In this document: positions 1 to 9,849 of the stretch, piece by piece
Numbering within the stretch: the first letter of the stretch is position 1
Layout: each line of letters opens with the position of its first letter
The notes under the pieces: model-generated
Told to the model about the DNA's origin: nothing
Databases searched by the model: none
What the model saw: the letters and a program-made list of their open reading frames with translations, nothing else
Translations under genes and position numbers: made by a program
NCBI GenBank assembly: GCA_016713405.1
Contig: JADJPF010000007.1
Coordinates: forward strand, 248,001-312,000
DNA: 64,000 nucleotides
From: Blastocatellia bacterium
Lineage (GTDB): Bacteria > Acidobacteriota > Blastocatellia > Chloracidobacteriales > JADJPF01
Direction: 5' to 3'

Positions 1-204
1 TCTGTTACTAGTGGAAATTATTTTCCACTCCCTGGTAGCAATCCATTTCGAGGATCTTTCTTTTTTGCAGATGCTCCTAATGCATGTACCACAACCCAAA
101 GATCAGAATTAACCAGAGTGGTTAGTCTTTATGGTTCAACAGGTGGTGTTAAGACCTGGTATTACGATGGTACTACTTTTCGCACAGGCAGTAAGAATTT
201 TTAA
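1..204 (+). CDS. GspH/FimU-like minor pseudopilin, C-terminal part (cut by window edge)
   Basis: Frame 1 is open from the first base to TAA at 202-204 and gives 67 residues with no start. The sequence is Gly/Ser/Thr-rich with a single tryptophan and ends in a beta-rich tail (KTWYYDGTTF near the end), as in the C-terminal domain of GspH/FimT/FimU minor pilins. Those proteins are inner-membrane pseudopilins that help prime type IV pilus or type II secretion pseudopilus assembly. The identification rests mainly on position: it is directly upstream of PilV-, PilW- and PilX-like genes, the usual order of a minor-pilin operon. The diagnostic N-terminal methylation motif lies outside the window. Confidence 0.6.
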   Translation, partial: SVTSGNYFPLPGSNPFRGSFFFADAPNACTTTQRSELTRVVSLYGSTGGVKTWYYDGTTFRTGSKNF

Positions 205-213
205 GTAGTTATT

Positions 214-793
214 ATGAAAAGTTTAATTAAGCTTTCTCATAGATCAGGATTTTCCTTAGTAGAATTAATTATTTCTATTGGAGTTATTTTAACAGCATTA
301 CTTGGTTTAGCAGGACTTTTAGGTTTATCTATTCGTAGTAATGAAACTATTCGTCAAACAACTCTTTGTAAAACACTTGCTACAACAATAACTGAAACTA
401 TTATTGTTGCTAGAGAATCAGAAATAATAGATTTTACTAAATTGGAAACAGTTTTTTGCTGGTGCCAATGTACGCCGACCTATTTTAGCTCCAGGCCCAG
501 ATAATATTTATGGTACTAGCGATGATGTAGGAGATTTAACTTTTTCTGTTGGCCCAAATCCTGCACTTGCTGTTGGACAACAAAAATTTGACCGTACAAC
601 AGAATCTATTTTTAACCTAACTCAACAAGGTTATGGTTATAGAATTTTAGTTATTCCTGTTGCAGGTAGCAACAATGCCTTAAAACAAGTTTCTGTAGAA
701 ATTTATCCTCCAGGCTCAACACAGCCAAATGATAGAGGAGTATATAGACTTAATTTGGTACTTGGTTCCTATCCAACTAGTTTAACTGGTTGA
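214..793 (+). CDS. PilV-like type IV minor pilin, frameshifted
   Basis: ATG at 214 opens a prepilin with the class III cleavage/methylation motif GFSLVELIISIG (residues about 13-24) and the following hydrophobic helix. After about 80 residues the frame hits a stop at 504, but the next frame carries a coherent continuation (starting AGANVRRPILAPGPDN) to TGA at 791-793. The switch point is the T6 run at 452-457: with T5 the two halves join into one protein of about 192 residues. PilV-type minor pilins sit in the inner membrane and are inserted at the pilus tip. It follows the GspH-like gene by 9 bp and precedes the PilW-like gene by 69 bp, so one operon is likely. Sequencing error is the simplest explanation. 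The TGA is the only natural-looking UGA stop I found in the window. Confidence 0.75.
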
Positions 794-862
794 TTTTTGA
801 AAACTCAAAATTATTATTTTTCACCTACGTAAATTAGTGATTATCTAATAGGAGAAAATCAC

Positions 863-2305
863 ATGTTAAATAAAAACTTTAAAAAAACTTTTAATATAAA
901 AGGATTTAGTTTAGTAGAACTCTTAGTCACAACAGTTGTTTTTATAATTGTTGTTGTTTTGAGTGGTCAATTAATTAGACTTGCTAATTTTGATTCTCAA
1001 GTAAATACAAACCTTAATGAAGTCCAACAAAGTTCCCGCGTTGCCTTAAAATTCCTAGAAAGAGATATTACTAATAGTGGAGACTCTTACCTAATAGGCA
1101 TTGCGGGTGGTTTAGGTATTGTTGGCCCAAGTGTTTCATTAAATGCTTTTGAGCAAATCAGAGGCACTAACCCAACCAACACAGCTATTAATGTACCTAC
1201 TCCAAGTGATAATAAACAACCTTTGTTCTCATTACTTCCAGTTAGAAGAGCAACAGCTTTAGGCAATGGTGCTAATGGAGGTGGACAAACCGCCTTAGAA
1301 AATGGTAGTGCCGATAAAGTAACAATTGCCTATGAAGATGAATTTTTTCTTGCTGGTTCAGAACAAGGATTTCAAGACATTGGTAGAACAATCCCTCTTC
1401 CTGCTCCTGATGATACAGCTAAAAGCCTTAGTGCAGATGTTGAGTTTCAAGGAGTTTGGAACCGTACTACTTCCACACTAAACTTGGGAGATCCAGATCC
1501 AGTTAGCCCAGCAGGACAAATTTTTCTTGAAGGCCAAGATGATATGGGTAGCCCAATTTATTTTAGAAGGGTTTTTGATACTTCTACTGTTAGAGTAGGT
1601 GATATATTTAAGCTAACAGGAGGTAGTAATAGCCAAAGTGTTGTATTAGCAGTAGTTTCCAATGTTACTGCAACTAGTTTAGAATTTGCTCCAGATGTAA
1701 TTGGATTTAATAAAAAAACCTCTAATATAAATGCTGTTATAGCCAATATAAATAATCTAAATGCTCAAATTGGTGCTTTAGATCCTGCTACTGCAACAGC
1801 CGCAATAGCTGCATTAGAAGCTCAAAAAGATGCTGCACTTAGCCAAGTTTTTCCTTTAGATCTACTTCCTGAAGTTCCAGGTGATCCTGCTGGTGGGTTG
1901 GTTACAGCTACTAGAATAATGCTTTATACTTATATGGTTGATCCACTAACTCAAGACCTAATTCGCCGTCGTTATACTTATCAACCAGAAGCTACAGGAA
2001 CGCTTGGAAATGCCTTTGTTAATGATCCAGTGTGTCAAAATGTAGAACGCTTTTGGGTATCATTTAAGTTGTTTGTTCCATCTACTTCAACTGATCCTGC
2101 TCGTCTTAGTAATGATATTGAACTTGACCCTTCAACTGATACAAATGATTTTGCTGCACTACAAAATATTCGGCTAGTAAATGTTAATTTAATTTTACGT
2201 TCTACAGAAATTGACCGCAGAAATGCCCAACCAGCACGCTTTGGTGTACAGGCATCTTTTGCACCAAGAAACATCGTTTATCGAGTTAACCAAAATGCTA
2301 GTTAG
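863..2305 (+). CDS. PilW-like type IV pilus assembly protein
   Basis: A 480-residue prepilin. Residues 15-36 carry the cleavage motif GFSLVELLVTTVVF with Glu at +5 and a strongly hydrophobic helix, the signature of type IV pilin-like proteins. The rest is a long, low-charge secreted domain rich in Asn, Thr, Gly and Pro; around residues 290-325 there is an Ala-rich segment that could form a helix. GGAG at 851-854 lies 8 bp before the ATG. PilW proteins are minor pilins needed for pilus assembly and tip composition. Canonical PilW is nearer 250-350 residues, so this is an enlarged version. It sits between the PilV-like and PilX-like genes, with 21 bp to the latter. Confidence 0.8.
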   Translation: MLNKNFKKTFNIKGFSLVELLVTTVVFIIVVVLSGQLIRLANFDSQVNTNLNEVQQSSRVALKFLERDITNSGDSYLIGIAGGLGIVGPSVSLNAFEQIRGTNPTNTAINVPTPSDNKQPLFSLLPVRRATALGNGANGGGQTALENGSADKVTIAYEDEFFLAGSEQGFQDIGRTIPLPAPDDTAKSLSADVEFQGVWNRTTSTLNLGDPDPVSPAGQIFLEGQDDMGSPIYFRRVFDTSTVRVGDIFKLTGGSNSQSVVLAVVSNVTATSLEFAPDVIGFNKKTSNINAVIANINNLNAQIGALDPATATAAIAALEAQKDAALSQVFPLDLLPEVPGDPAGGLVTATRIMLYTYMVDPLTQDLIRRRYTYQPEATGTLGNAFVNDPVCQNVERFWVSFKLFVPSTSTDPARLSNDIELDPSTDTNDFAALQNIRLVNVNLILRSTEIDRRNAQPARFGVQASFAPRNIVYRVNQNAS

Positions 2306-2326
2306 TTGCTCATAGGAGGGTAACTT

Positions 2327-5300
2327 ATGATTAAATACTTTATTAAAAAATACTTTAAACCCATAGGACAGGATCAAAGGGGAGCAACTTTACTAATTTC
2401 TGCTTTGATCCTGGCTTTATTGACTGTTTTTGTTTCTACCGCTTTGATTAATACTACATCTTCTTCTATTAGCATAAATAATGATGCTGTAACAAAAAAT
2501 GCTTTCTATCTTTCTTATGCTGGCCTAGAAAAGATGAGCAAGGAATTCTCTGATATCTTTACTGCTAATCTAGCTCCTTCACAAGCACAACTTGATGCAA
2601 TTGTAAATAATGCAAAAGCTTTGGCTAATGACCCAAATCTAGCAAAAAATGGTACAGTTATTAATGCAAATATTAGAAACCGCAAACTTGTTGATCCAGA
2701 AATAGACCTTACCAACGGCCCATACTCGGGGTTAAAAGCTTTGCGAGAGGAATATATTTTTACTGCTACTACTACTACTGGAAGTGGTGTAACTGTACAG
2801 CTTACCCGTAGTTTATATAACAATTTAATTCCTATATTTCAGTTTGGTATTTTTTCTACTAGGCATTTAGAGTTTTATAATGGGCCTCCATTTAATTTTG
2901 GTGGTCGTATGCACTCTAACCGAGATGTTTATCTTACACCTAATAGTGCTACTAAGTTTGCTGATCGAGTGACAACCGTCGGACAATTTACTTATGGAAA
3001 ATTAAGAAATGGTGCTGATAGAAGTCAAGCTGTTGGAAGTGTACAGATTTTCTTTCCTCCATCTTCTAGTTATAAAAATTTAACTTTAGGTAGTGTAGTA
3101 GGTGGCCCAAATACAACAATTGATCCTCGTCCAGGCCATCCAGTAGGGACATCCAATAAAACTTCTTTTGAGAACTTTATTAAAACTAATTTACCGGGAC
3201 AAGTTTTCTTTAATGCCCCACCACTAAAACTACCTATTCAAAATACTAATAACCGACCTATAGAAATTATTCGTCGTGGCCTTCCAAGCGAAGATCCAAC
3301 TACAAATATACTTGCTCAATCCCGTTTCTTTAATAAAGCAGGACTACGTATTAGTATTAGTGATCTTCAAGCTCAATTACCTGGTGGAAATGGTGGTGTT
3401 CAATTAGATGCTTCAAAAGATCCTATTACTAATGTTACTTATACAGATGGACGTTTAGGCTATAAACCACAAAGCCTAGGTGCTTATCAAGCTTCTCGAA
3501 TCAATGGTCATAGGATGAAGGGCTGGATCAAAATTGAAACTGTTACACGATTAGACAATGGTTCTATTGTAGTTAATGATGTAACAAAAGAAATTCTAGC
3601 TTTAGGTGTAACTAGTTATGATAACACCAATGATCTTACAGAGTTGCGTAATGTTAAAAATGTAGATCCAGCAGATCCAGCATTACAAGCTTATGGTAAT
3701 TTGGATGATAGGAAATCTGTAATTCGTCTTCAACGTGTTTCTATGCTTGCAACAACTCCAACAGCAACAGTTATTGGTAGAAGTGATGGAGGGTTTGCAG
3801 GTGCTTTAACAAATAACAATAGAAATAATTTAGTAGTTAATGGAGTAACTCAACTTAGTGGAAATGGTAATGGCGATCCTTCAAATCCGCTAATTACTGC
3901 TCCTTTAGTAGATAACATCCGTAACAAACCAGAAAATAGTGATACACCTCCAATTATTTATGCTGGTGTTACAGATAAGTTAATGAAAGATGGCATGTTT
4001 ATTACCTACCCAATAAATATGTATGATCAACGTGAAGGTAGCCCATTAGATACAGCAGGCCCGGCCAATATACCTGTTAATGGTGTTATTTCTTTAGTTG
4101 ATATAGATATGCAAAATCTAAAGAGACTTCTTACAGGTGCTTTTGATCCAGATTTTGCTGCTGGTGGATTTTCTTTCCGAGCCTCTAATATTGCTAGTGA
4201 AACAAATGGTTGGATAATTTATCTTTCTGACCGTCGCGGTGATAACTATGCAATTAACTTACTTAATCCAAACAATCCTCCTAACCCAGAAATGAATAAT
4301 TTTGGTAAATATGACCATGAAGCAATTTATGGTAACACTAACACTGTTGTTGCTGGACAACGCAGACCTTATATTCCAGGTGGGCCAAATGAAACTTTAT
4401 TTGAAATAGAAGATACTAATGACAACGGAACTATTGAATTTCCTTTTGTTGACTTAGGAAAAAATCTAATCAATACAGAAGGTGGTCTACCAAATGAATT
4501 TATTGATAGAGTAGACGCTATTACCAAAGGGCCTTGGCACCCAAATAGCAGACAAGGCTTAGCTACAGGGGCTCCTGCTAAACTACCTCCTCCAATAAAT
4601 ATTAGTGCTGCTGTGGAGTTATTCCGTAGTACTGGGGATAATGTAACTAATCTTACTAGAGTGCGCCTTGATGATAGTACAGTGGCATTACAACAAAGTC
4701 TATTTCGTCGTGGTGTTCGATTGTCAAATGGTACTGATTTAACCGCTTCTGGTACCAACTCTATTCCTAATAATAAAGGTTTAAATCTAAATCGTGGTAT
4801 AACAATAGCAACAGAAAATCATGCCTATGTTCTTGGTAACTATAATACTACTAATGTAAAAAACACTACAGGAGCTACTGCAAATGTAGCTACAGATTAC
4901 TTAGGCAATGAAGTTCCTGCTGCAATCATTTCTGATAGCATTACATTGTTATCTAAAGATTGGCGAGATTCTAATAGCTTTACCTCTCCTTATAATCAAG
5001 GTGGACGTGTTGCTGTTAGTACACAATATCGATTTGCTGCTTTTACTGGACGTGTACGAGATGGCCTATTTGTTGGTGCTACAGATACTGTTAAATGGGG
5101 AGTTAAAGGAACTAGTGGAGCAATTGGTACAGAACCAGATGATGTTCGCCTCTATGGTGGTGTACATAACTTCTTAAGATACTTAGAAGATTGGGGTAAT
5201 GATAAACTAAGTTACTGTGGTTCAATCATTGATGGTTGGGATAGTTTCCAAGCCAATGGTAACTTTAAATGTTGTACTACAGTATATAGTCCTCCTACTC

Positions 5301-5419
5301 GTGACTATACATTTAATACAGCATTTACTAGTGTTGCTCGTTTACCACCAGGAACACCAAATCTACAATACATTCTCTTTACTAACTTTAGAGAAAATAT
5401 TAACCCAAGTCAGTTTTAA
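2327..5419 (+). CDS. PilX-like pilus assembly protein, very large
   Basis: The N-terminus (about residues 17-75) matches the PilX type: a short cytoplasmic basic stretch, a QRGATLLISALILALLTVF-like membrane helix with the 'GA-LL' processing context, then an amphipathic helix ending AFYLSYAGLEK, as in PilX N-terminal domains. The remaining roughly 950 residues are an extracellular, Asn/Thr/Gly-rich, beta-type region of unknown fold. A Cys pair (KCC) and a single Cys occur near the C-terminus and could form disulfides. Typical PilX is under 250 residues, so this resembles the large PilX/PilY-like proteins of Acidobacteria and Deltaproteobacteria, which may act as tip adhesins. AGGAGGG precedes the start. 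It is the last gene of the pilin operon and is followed by a strong terminator. Confidence 0.75.
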   Translation: MIKYFIKKYFKPIGQDQRGATLLISALILALLTVFVSTALINTTSSSISINNDAVTKNAFYLSYAGLEKMSKEFSDIFTANLAPSQAQLDAIVNNAKALANDPNLAKNGTVINANIRNRKLVDPEIDLTNGPYSGLKALREEYIFTATTTTGSGVTVQLTRSLYNNLIPIFQFGIFSTRHLEFYNGPPFNFGGRMHSNRDVYLTPNSATKFADRVTTVGQFTYGKLRNGADRSQAVGSVQIFFPPSSSYKNLTLGSVVGGPNTTIDPRPGHPVGTSNKTSFENFIKTNLPGQVFFNAPPLKLPIQNTNNRPIEIIRRGLPSEDPTTNILAQSRFFNKAGLRISISDLQAQLPGGNGGVQLDASKDPITNVTYTDGRLGYKPQSLGAYQASRINGHRMKGWIKIETVTRLDNGSIVVNDVTKEILALGVTSYDNTNDLTELRNVKNVDPADPALQAYGNLDDRKSVIRLQRVSMLATTPTATVIGRSDGGFAGALTNNNRNNLVVNGVTQLSGNGNGDPSNPLITAPLVDNIRNKPENSDTPPIIYAGVTDKLMKDGMFITYPINMYDQREGSPLDTAGPANIPVNGVISLVDIDMQNLKRLLTGAFDPDFAAGGFSFRASNIASETNGWIIYLSDRRGDNYAINLLNPNNPPNPEMNNFGKYDHEAIYGNTNTVVAGQRRPYIPGGPNETLFEIEDTNDNGTIEFPFVDLGKNLINTEGGLPNEFIDRVDAITKGPWHPNSRQGLATGAPAKLPPPINISAAVELFRSTGDNVTNLTRVRLDDSTVALQQSLFRRGVRLSNGTDLTASGTNSIPNNKGLNLNRGITIATENHAYVLGNYNTTNVKNTTGATANVATDYLGNEVPAAIISDSITLLSKDWRDSNSFTSPYNQGGRVAVSTQYRFAAFTGRVRDGLFVGATDTVKWGVKGTSGAIGTEPDDVRLYGGVHNFLRYLEDWGNDKLSYCGSIIDGWDSFQANGNFKCCTTVYSPPTRDYTFNTAFTSVARLPPGTPNLQYILFTNFRENINPSQF

Positions 5420-5452
5420 CTGATTTATTTAACAACTTAAACTCCAAAAGCT

Positions 5453-5490
5453 TTCAGCCACAGCAATAACTGTGGCTGAATTTTTATTTA
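5453..5490 (+). terminator. Rho-independent terminator of the minor-pilin operon
   Basis: A perfect 11-bp stem (TTCAGCCACAG, 5453-5463, pairing with 5470-5480) with a 6-nt loop CAATAA, followed directly by TTTTTATTT. It lies 34 bp after the PilX-like stop codon. Confidence 0.9.
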
Positions 5491-5592
5491 GCTTTTGCTT
5501 TTTTACCAAACGTTACGTAGAATTTCAGTTAAATTCTATATAAAAACAAAATCTAAATTCAAAATAATATAACTAGAAGGAGATAAGCAAAG

Positions 5593-8500
5593 ATGGCCTT
5601 AAAGGGTGTTCGTCTATTAATGACGGCTGTTATTTTGGTAGTCCTTTTGCTGTGTGTTAATCCTATTTATGCACAATCTAGCGGAGGTACTACATCTTCA
5701 ATAACAGGTGTGGTACGTGATAATCAAGAAGGTGTTATTGGTGGGGCAACCGTTACAGCTAGAGATATAAAAACTAATCAAATTCGTGAAGTAGTTAGTG
5801 CCGAAGATGGTTCATTTTTAATTAATCAGCTACCTCCAAGTGAATATGAAATTAAAGCTAGTGCTGATGGTTTTTCTGGCAAAGTTTTTCAAACTACATT
5901 AGATATTGGTACAACTGGAGTCTGTAAGTTTACGTTACAACCAAGTACTGTAAGTGATGTTATAGTGGTAGAAGCAACAGGTGGAATTTCTGTTGAAAAT
6001 AAAACAGAAAAAGCTACCAATATTGCAGTAGATGATATTGCTAATTTACCAATAAACCGACGTGACTTTTTAGACTTTACTTTAACGACTGCTGGAGTCA
6101 CTCCAGACCGAGTTTCTGCTACAGGTGCTACTGCTAGTTCAGGTCTTTCATTTAATGGACAATCTGCTCGTAATAATAATGTTAGTATTGATGGAGTAGA
6201 TAATAATGAGCAAGGAAATGGTAGTGTCCGAAGCACTTTTAGCCAAGATGCTGTGCAAGAATTTCAAGTTGTAGGGGCAAATTCTTCTGCTGAATTTGGA
6301 CGCTCAATAGGAGGAATTGTTAATATTGTTACTAAAGGCGGAGGAAATGAAATACATGGAACGCTTTATAATTTCTTCCGCAATGATTCAATTAGTGCTA
6401 GAGATGCTTTTTCACCATTTAAGCCAGAATTTCGCCAATACCAATTTGGTAGTACATTGGGTGGGCCTATAAAAAAAGACAAAGCGTTTTATTTTGCATC
6501 TTTTGAAAGACTATCATTAAAACAAAATAATATCGTTACTATAAATGACCAACTTGTTCAATCAATACGACGGTTAGGAATACTTGCTACAAATGGCCCA
6601 ATTCCTTTTTCAGAAAGTTCTTCACGTGTTTTAGCTAGGGCAGATTTTCAAGTTAGCCAAAATGATCGTTTAACAGTTCGTTATAACTATGGTGGTATTT
6701 ACAATGGTGCGCGGCAAAATTTTGGTGGTAGTAGAGATGCTACTGCTGGCGGGATACTTGACTTAAATGATAATACTATAGCAGTTAATAATACATTTAT
6801 TAATCCTACTAGTAATATAGTTTATGAGACTAGATTTCTATTTACCCGTAGAGACGCTGTTACTAGACCAATAGATGCAAATGGCCCATCATTAAATATA
6901 TTTAGTGCCAATGGTTTAGTCACCGTGGGACGCGATCCATTACTCCCTACAACAGGTTTAACTCGTACCTATGAAGCTGTTCAAAATATTTCTTTTAGTA
7001 AAGGGCGACACCAATTTAAGACTGGACTCGATTTTCTTTTTGTTCGTATACCGGATGGAAAAATTTCTACACCAGTTTTATTTGGAGGTTTAGCAGTATT
7101 TACTCCATTAGATTTTTCTCAAGCTCTAGGCATTCCTGGGTTGCCTAGATTTACAGCAGAAGAATTTTTAGATCCAACCCGACGTAGTCCTGCACAACTA
7201 GCTTTTCTTGCTGCTGCTTCTGGAATACTACCTGTACAGTTTCCTGGTTTTCCTGCTGGATTACCTCTAGCACAACTACCTATTCCTCTTACTTTTCTAC
7301 AAGGCTTTGGTAGGCCAGTTACATCAGTTGGTTATGATTATTATTCTGCTTATTTTCAAGATGATTTTCGTGTTAGGCCAAATCTACTAATTAAAGCTGG
7401 CTTACGTTATGACCAAGAAAGAATACGGTTTGCTCCAAAAAATAGTGGTAATTTTAGCCCTCGTCTAGCTTTTTTTTATAGACCTGGACAAAATGAACAT
7501 TTAAGCATTTTTGGTTCTTATGGTATCTACCATGTTGCTACACAATTTTCTCCAGCTACTGTTACACGATTTCTTGATGGTAAAACAGTTGTAACACCTG
7601 TCCTACCTTTCCCATTCTCGATAATTCCATTTAACTTACCTGGCAGACGTTTTCCAGAAGGAACATCAGTTCCTTCACAAGTTGCTATTACTCCTCAACT
7701 TGCTAGAGATACTGTACTAGATTCTAACTTACGTAATGGTTATGCTCAGCAAGTGAATTTTGGTGTAAATTATGTATTTAATGATAAATATGGACTGTCG
7801 GCTAGTTATCAAATGGTTAGAGGGTTAAAAATATTTTTAGCTCGCAATATTAACCCTGTAGTGCGACCTGTACCAAATGATCCAATTATGAGTGCAATTA
7901 CAGGTCGTGTAAACCCAACTCGTGGCGAGCTAATCAGCTTTGAAACCTCTGGAGATAGCTATTATCACGCAGGAACTGTAGCCTTTTTTGCTAGATTGCC
8001 AAAACGCTTTTCTGTTCTCACACACTTTACTGTTTCTAAAACTATAGATAATTATATTGATGCTCTTCGTGTTGATATTTTAGAGTTAAAAGACCCACTA
8101 AATCTTGGTGGTGAAAGAGCTTTATCCTTGCAAGATGTTCGTGGACGATTTGTATTTTCTGGTAATTATGATACATCTTCGCTTAAGAATCTTTTCCTAC
8201 GAGATTTTTTAGTTTCTTCAATTATTACTTTAAGCTCTGGACAACCTTTTAATTTGTTAGCAGGTGCAGACTTTGATGGTAATGGTGATACAGCAGCACC
8301 AGCAGACCGGCCAGGTGCTATTGCACGTAATGCGGGACGCGGGCCAGGATTTGCCAGTGTTGATATGCGTGTTGCACGTTCTATTAGGGCAGGTGAAAAT
8401 GTAAAACTTATTGGCTATTTTGAAGCATTTAACCTCTTTAATCGTCTTAATATTAGCGATGTAAATCGAGTTTTTCCACCCGGGCCAAACGGTTTTAACT

Positions 8501-8601
8501 TGCCACCTCAAGAGGATGGACGCTTTATTGCTACTCCAGATCGCTTTGCTGGAGCATTCCGCCCACGTCAACTACAATTTGGCTTCCGTCTTATATTCTA
8601 A
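5593..8601 (+). CDS. Oar-like TonB-dependent receptor with N-terminal CarboxypepD_reg domain
   Basis: A 1002-residue outer-membrane protein. Residues 1-28 are a signal peptide ending YAQ. Residues about 35-115 are a carboxypeptidase-regulatory-like beta-sandwich (TGVVRDNQEGVIGGATV; DGSFLINQLPPSEYEI). A plug region follows (LSFNGQSARNNNVSIDGVDNNE; SAEFGRSIGGIVNIVTKGGGNE), then a long barrel domain ending in aromatic Phe, as outer-membrane barrels do. The family (Oar/SusC-like of Acidobacteria) is thought to take up or bind large substrates; the ligand cannot be read from sequence and no SusD-like partner is adjacent. AGAAGGAGA lies just before the ATG. It stands alone between two terminators. 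Confidence 0.85.
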   Translation: MALKGVRLLMTAVILVVLLLCVNPIYAQSSGGTTSSITGVVRDNQEGVIGGATVTARDIKTNQIREVVSAEDGSFLINQLPPSEYEIKASADGFSGKVFQTTLDIGTTGVCKFTLQPSTVSDVIVVEATGGISVENKTEKATNIAVDDIANLPINRRDFLDFTLTTAGVTPDRVSATGATASSGLSFNGQSARNNNVSIDGVDNNEQGNGSVRSTFSQDAVQEFQVVGANSSAEFGRSIGGIVNIVTKGGGNEIHGTLYNFFRNDSISARDAFSPFKPEFRQYQFGSTLGGPIKKDKAFYFASFERLSLKQNNIVTINDQLVQSIRRLGILATNGPIPFSESSSRVLARADFQVSQNDRLTVRYNYGGIYNGARQNFGGSRDATAGGILDLNDNTIAVNNTFINPTSNIVYETRFLFTRRDAVTRPIDANGPSLNIFSANGLVTVGRDPLLPTTGLTRTYEAVQNISFSKGRHQFKTGLDFLFVRIPDGKISTPVLFGGLAVFTPLDFSQALGIPGLPRFTAEEFLDPTRRSPAQLAFLAAASGILPVQFPGFPAGLPLAQLPIPLTFLQGFGRPVTSVGYDYYSAYFQDDFRVRPNLLIKAGLRYDQERIRFAPKNSGNFSPRLAFFYRPGQNEHLSIFGSYGIYHVATQFSPATVTRFLDGKTVVTPVLPFPFSIIPFNLPGRRFPEGTSVPSQVAITPQLARDTVLDSNLRNGYAQQVNFGVNYVFNDKYGLSASYQMVRGLKIFLARNINPVVRPVPNDPIMSAITGRVNPTRGELISFETSGDSYYHAGTVAFFARLPKRFSVLTHFTVSKTIDNYIDALRVDILELKDPLNLGGERALSLQDVRGRFVFSGNYDTSSLKNLFLRDFLVSSIITLSSGQPFNLLAGADFDGNGDTAAPADRPGAIARNAGRGPGFASVDMRVARSIRAGENVKLIGYFEAFNLFNRLNISDVNRVFPPGPNGFNLPPQEDGRFIATPDRFAGAFRPRQLQFGFRLIF

Positions 8602-8616
8602 AATTAGTTTCAAAAT

Positions 8617-8650
8617 AAAAAGCTCTGCTTAAATGCAGAGCTTTTTATTT
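8617..8650. terminator. Bidirectional terminator between convergent genes
   Basis: A 12-bp perfect stem (AAAAAGCTCTGC, 8617-8628, with 8635-8646) and a TTAAAT loop. The A-run on one side and the T-run on the other let it serve both the receptor gene on the plus strand and the convergent gene ending at 8672. Confidence 0.9.
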
Positions 8651-8671
8651 TTCTAGTAAAATCTATAAATT

Positions 8672-9508
8672 TTAATACTTTAAGAAAGTTTCTTCTGGGA
8701 AAGGTAATTTATAGCGAATTTGAGTGTAAAGAATTTCTTGAATTTGTCGGCCATTTTCAAAAAGTATTGATTTTGCAGGTACTAAAGTATTTTGAATGGG
8801 TCGAAAATCATAAAATGATTCTCGAAATTTTGTAGGCTTATCATTAGATAATGCTACTTCATATTCTAAATGTAAGATCCTATAAGACTTAGAGCTAATA
8901 TAAAAACGTGTTTTAGAACCATCTCTATGAGTTAAATCTAGTAGTAAAGTTTCTATACCTACTATAGTTTCCATACCAGCACGTTCTAATGTGCTTTCTT
9001 GTTCTTTATATCGCAGTAATGCTTCATAGTTATGTACTAAGGCAGCAGAAAAGCTTTTTTCTGCACCCTCTTCAGGACTAAATCCTACACCATCACGAGC
9101 CGCCCAAACGGTAAAGCCATTAAAACCAAAAGTAATTTCTTGGTTTGGAAGCTTTACATCTATACGAGCAAGATCAGTGCCTTTAGGGTTTTTACGAGAA
9201 AATTTTTTAGTAATACGTCCTTCAATTTCTTTGTCATCTCCAAGTAGTTTTATGGTGCCTTCTTCAACACCGCTAGTGCGAACAAGTTCTAATTCTGCAC
9301 GCCCACCATAAGAAATTATTACTACCTCAGCCAATTCTTCAGCAGTGAGTTTTTCTACTTTTTTCTCTTGATCAGTTTTTTTCTTTTCTTTTTTGTCTGT
9401 TTCTTGAGCTAATTGGTTAGCTTTCGTAACGTTAGGAGAAATAAAAGTGGCAGCTAAAAACATTGTTAAAATTAAAGAAGAAGCTATAAATGGCCTAGTT
9501 AGTTTCAT
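8672..9508 (-). CDS. Secreted protein resembling outer-membrane lipoprotein-sorting (LolA-like) proteins
   Basis: A 278-residue protein. Residues 1-30 form a signal peptide (basic start, hydrophobic core, cleavage near TKANQ). A strongly charged Lys/Glu linker (about 35-55) follows, then a beta-rich domain. The segment around GMETIVGIETLLLDLTHRDG followed by TRFYISSKSYRIL resembles the 'v.G...y.l......G....ly.d..t..p' pattern of LolA/LolB-like and Acidobacterial lipoprotein-sorting-like proteins. A periplasmic lipid- or lipoprotein-binding role is therefore inference only. No lipobox Cys is visible. It is monocistronic and faces the receptor gene across a shared terminator. Confidence 0.5.
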   Translation of the reverse strand: MKLTRPFIASSLILTMFLAATFISPNVTKANQLAQETDKKEKKKTDQEKKVEKLTAEELAEVVIISYGGRAELELVRTSGVEEGTIKLLGDDKEIEGRITKKFSRKNPKGTDLARIDVKLPNQEITFGFNGFTVWAARDGVGFSPEEGAEKSFSAALVHNYEALLRYKEQESTLERAGMETIVGIETLLLDLTHRDGSKTRFYISSKSYRILHLEYEVALSNDKPTKFRESFYDFRPIQNTLVPAKSILFENGRQIQEILYTQIRYKLPFPEETFLKY

Positions 9509-9849
9509 TTGTAAGATTGTAAATCCTTTCTTTATGCAAAACCAAGATAAATTAAATGTATATTTTTTTAGAGATGCGAAAATAGTTGATAAAGATGTCA
9601 GTTCTTTTAAGTACCAAATTAATATTATACATAAGTGAGTTTTTTAGGCGAACATTTTATTGTCAACTAAATTATTTCTAAAGCTATTTTAGATTGACTT
9701 TAAGGCTTGCTATTAGTAATGTTGCAGATTACTTAATAAAAATTCCATTTCAAAATCATCTTTTCTATAAATTATTATAAGATTTTTTTTAACTAGTAAT
9801 TAATCTAACACATTACAGCCATTCTAAGCTAAATTGGGAGGTAGCCAAA
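9509..9849. other. Divergent intergenic region without a gene
   Basis: 341 bp of very AT-rich DNA between the start of the minus-strand secreted protein and the ATP-grasp gene. It should hold both promoters. A weak candidate for the plus strand is TTGACT followed 17 bp later by TAATGT near 9694-9722. No RNA gene, repeat or terminator is apparent. The ribosome-binding site GGGAGG just before 9850 is clear. Confidence 0.4.
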
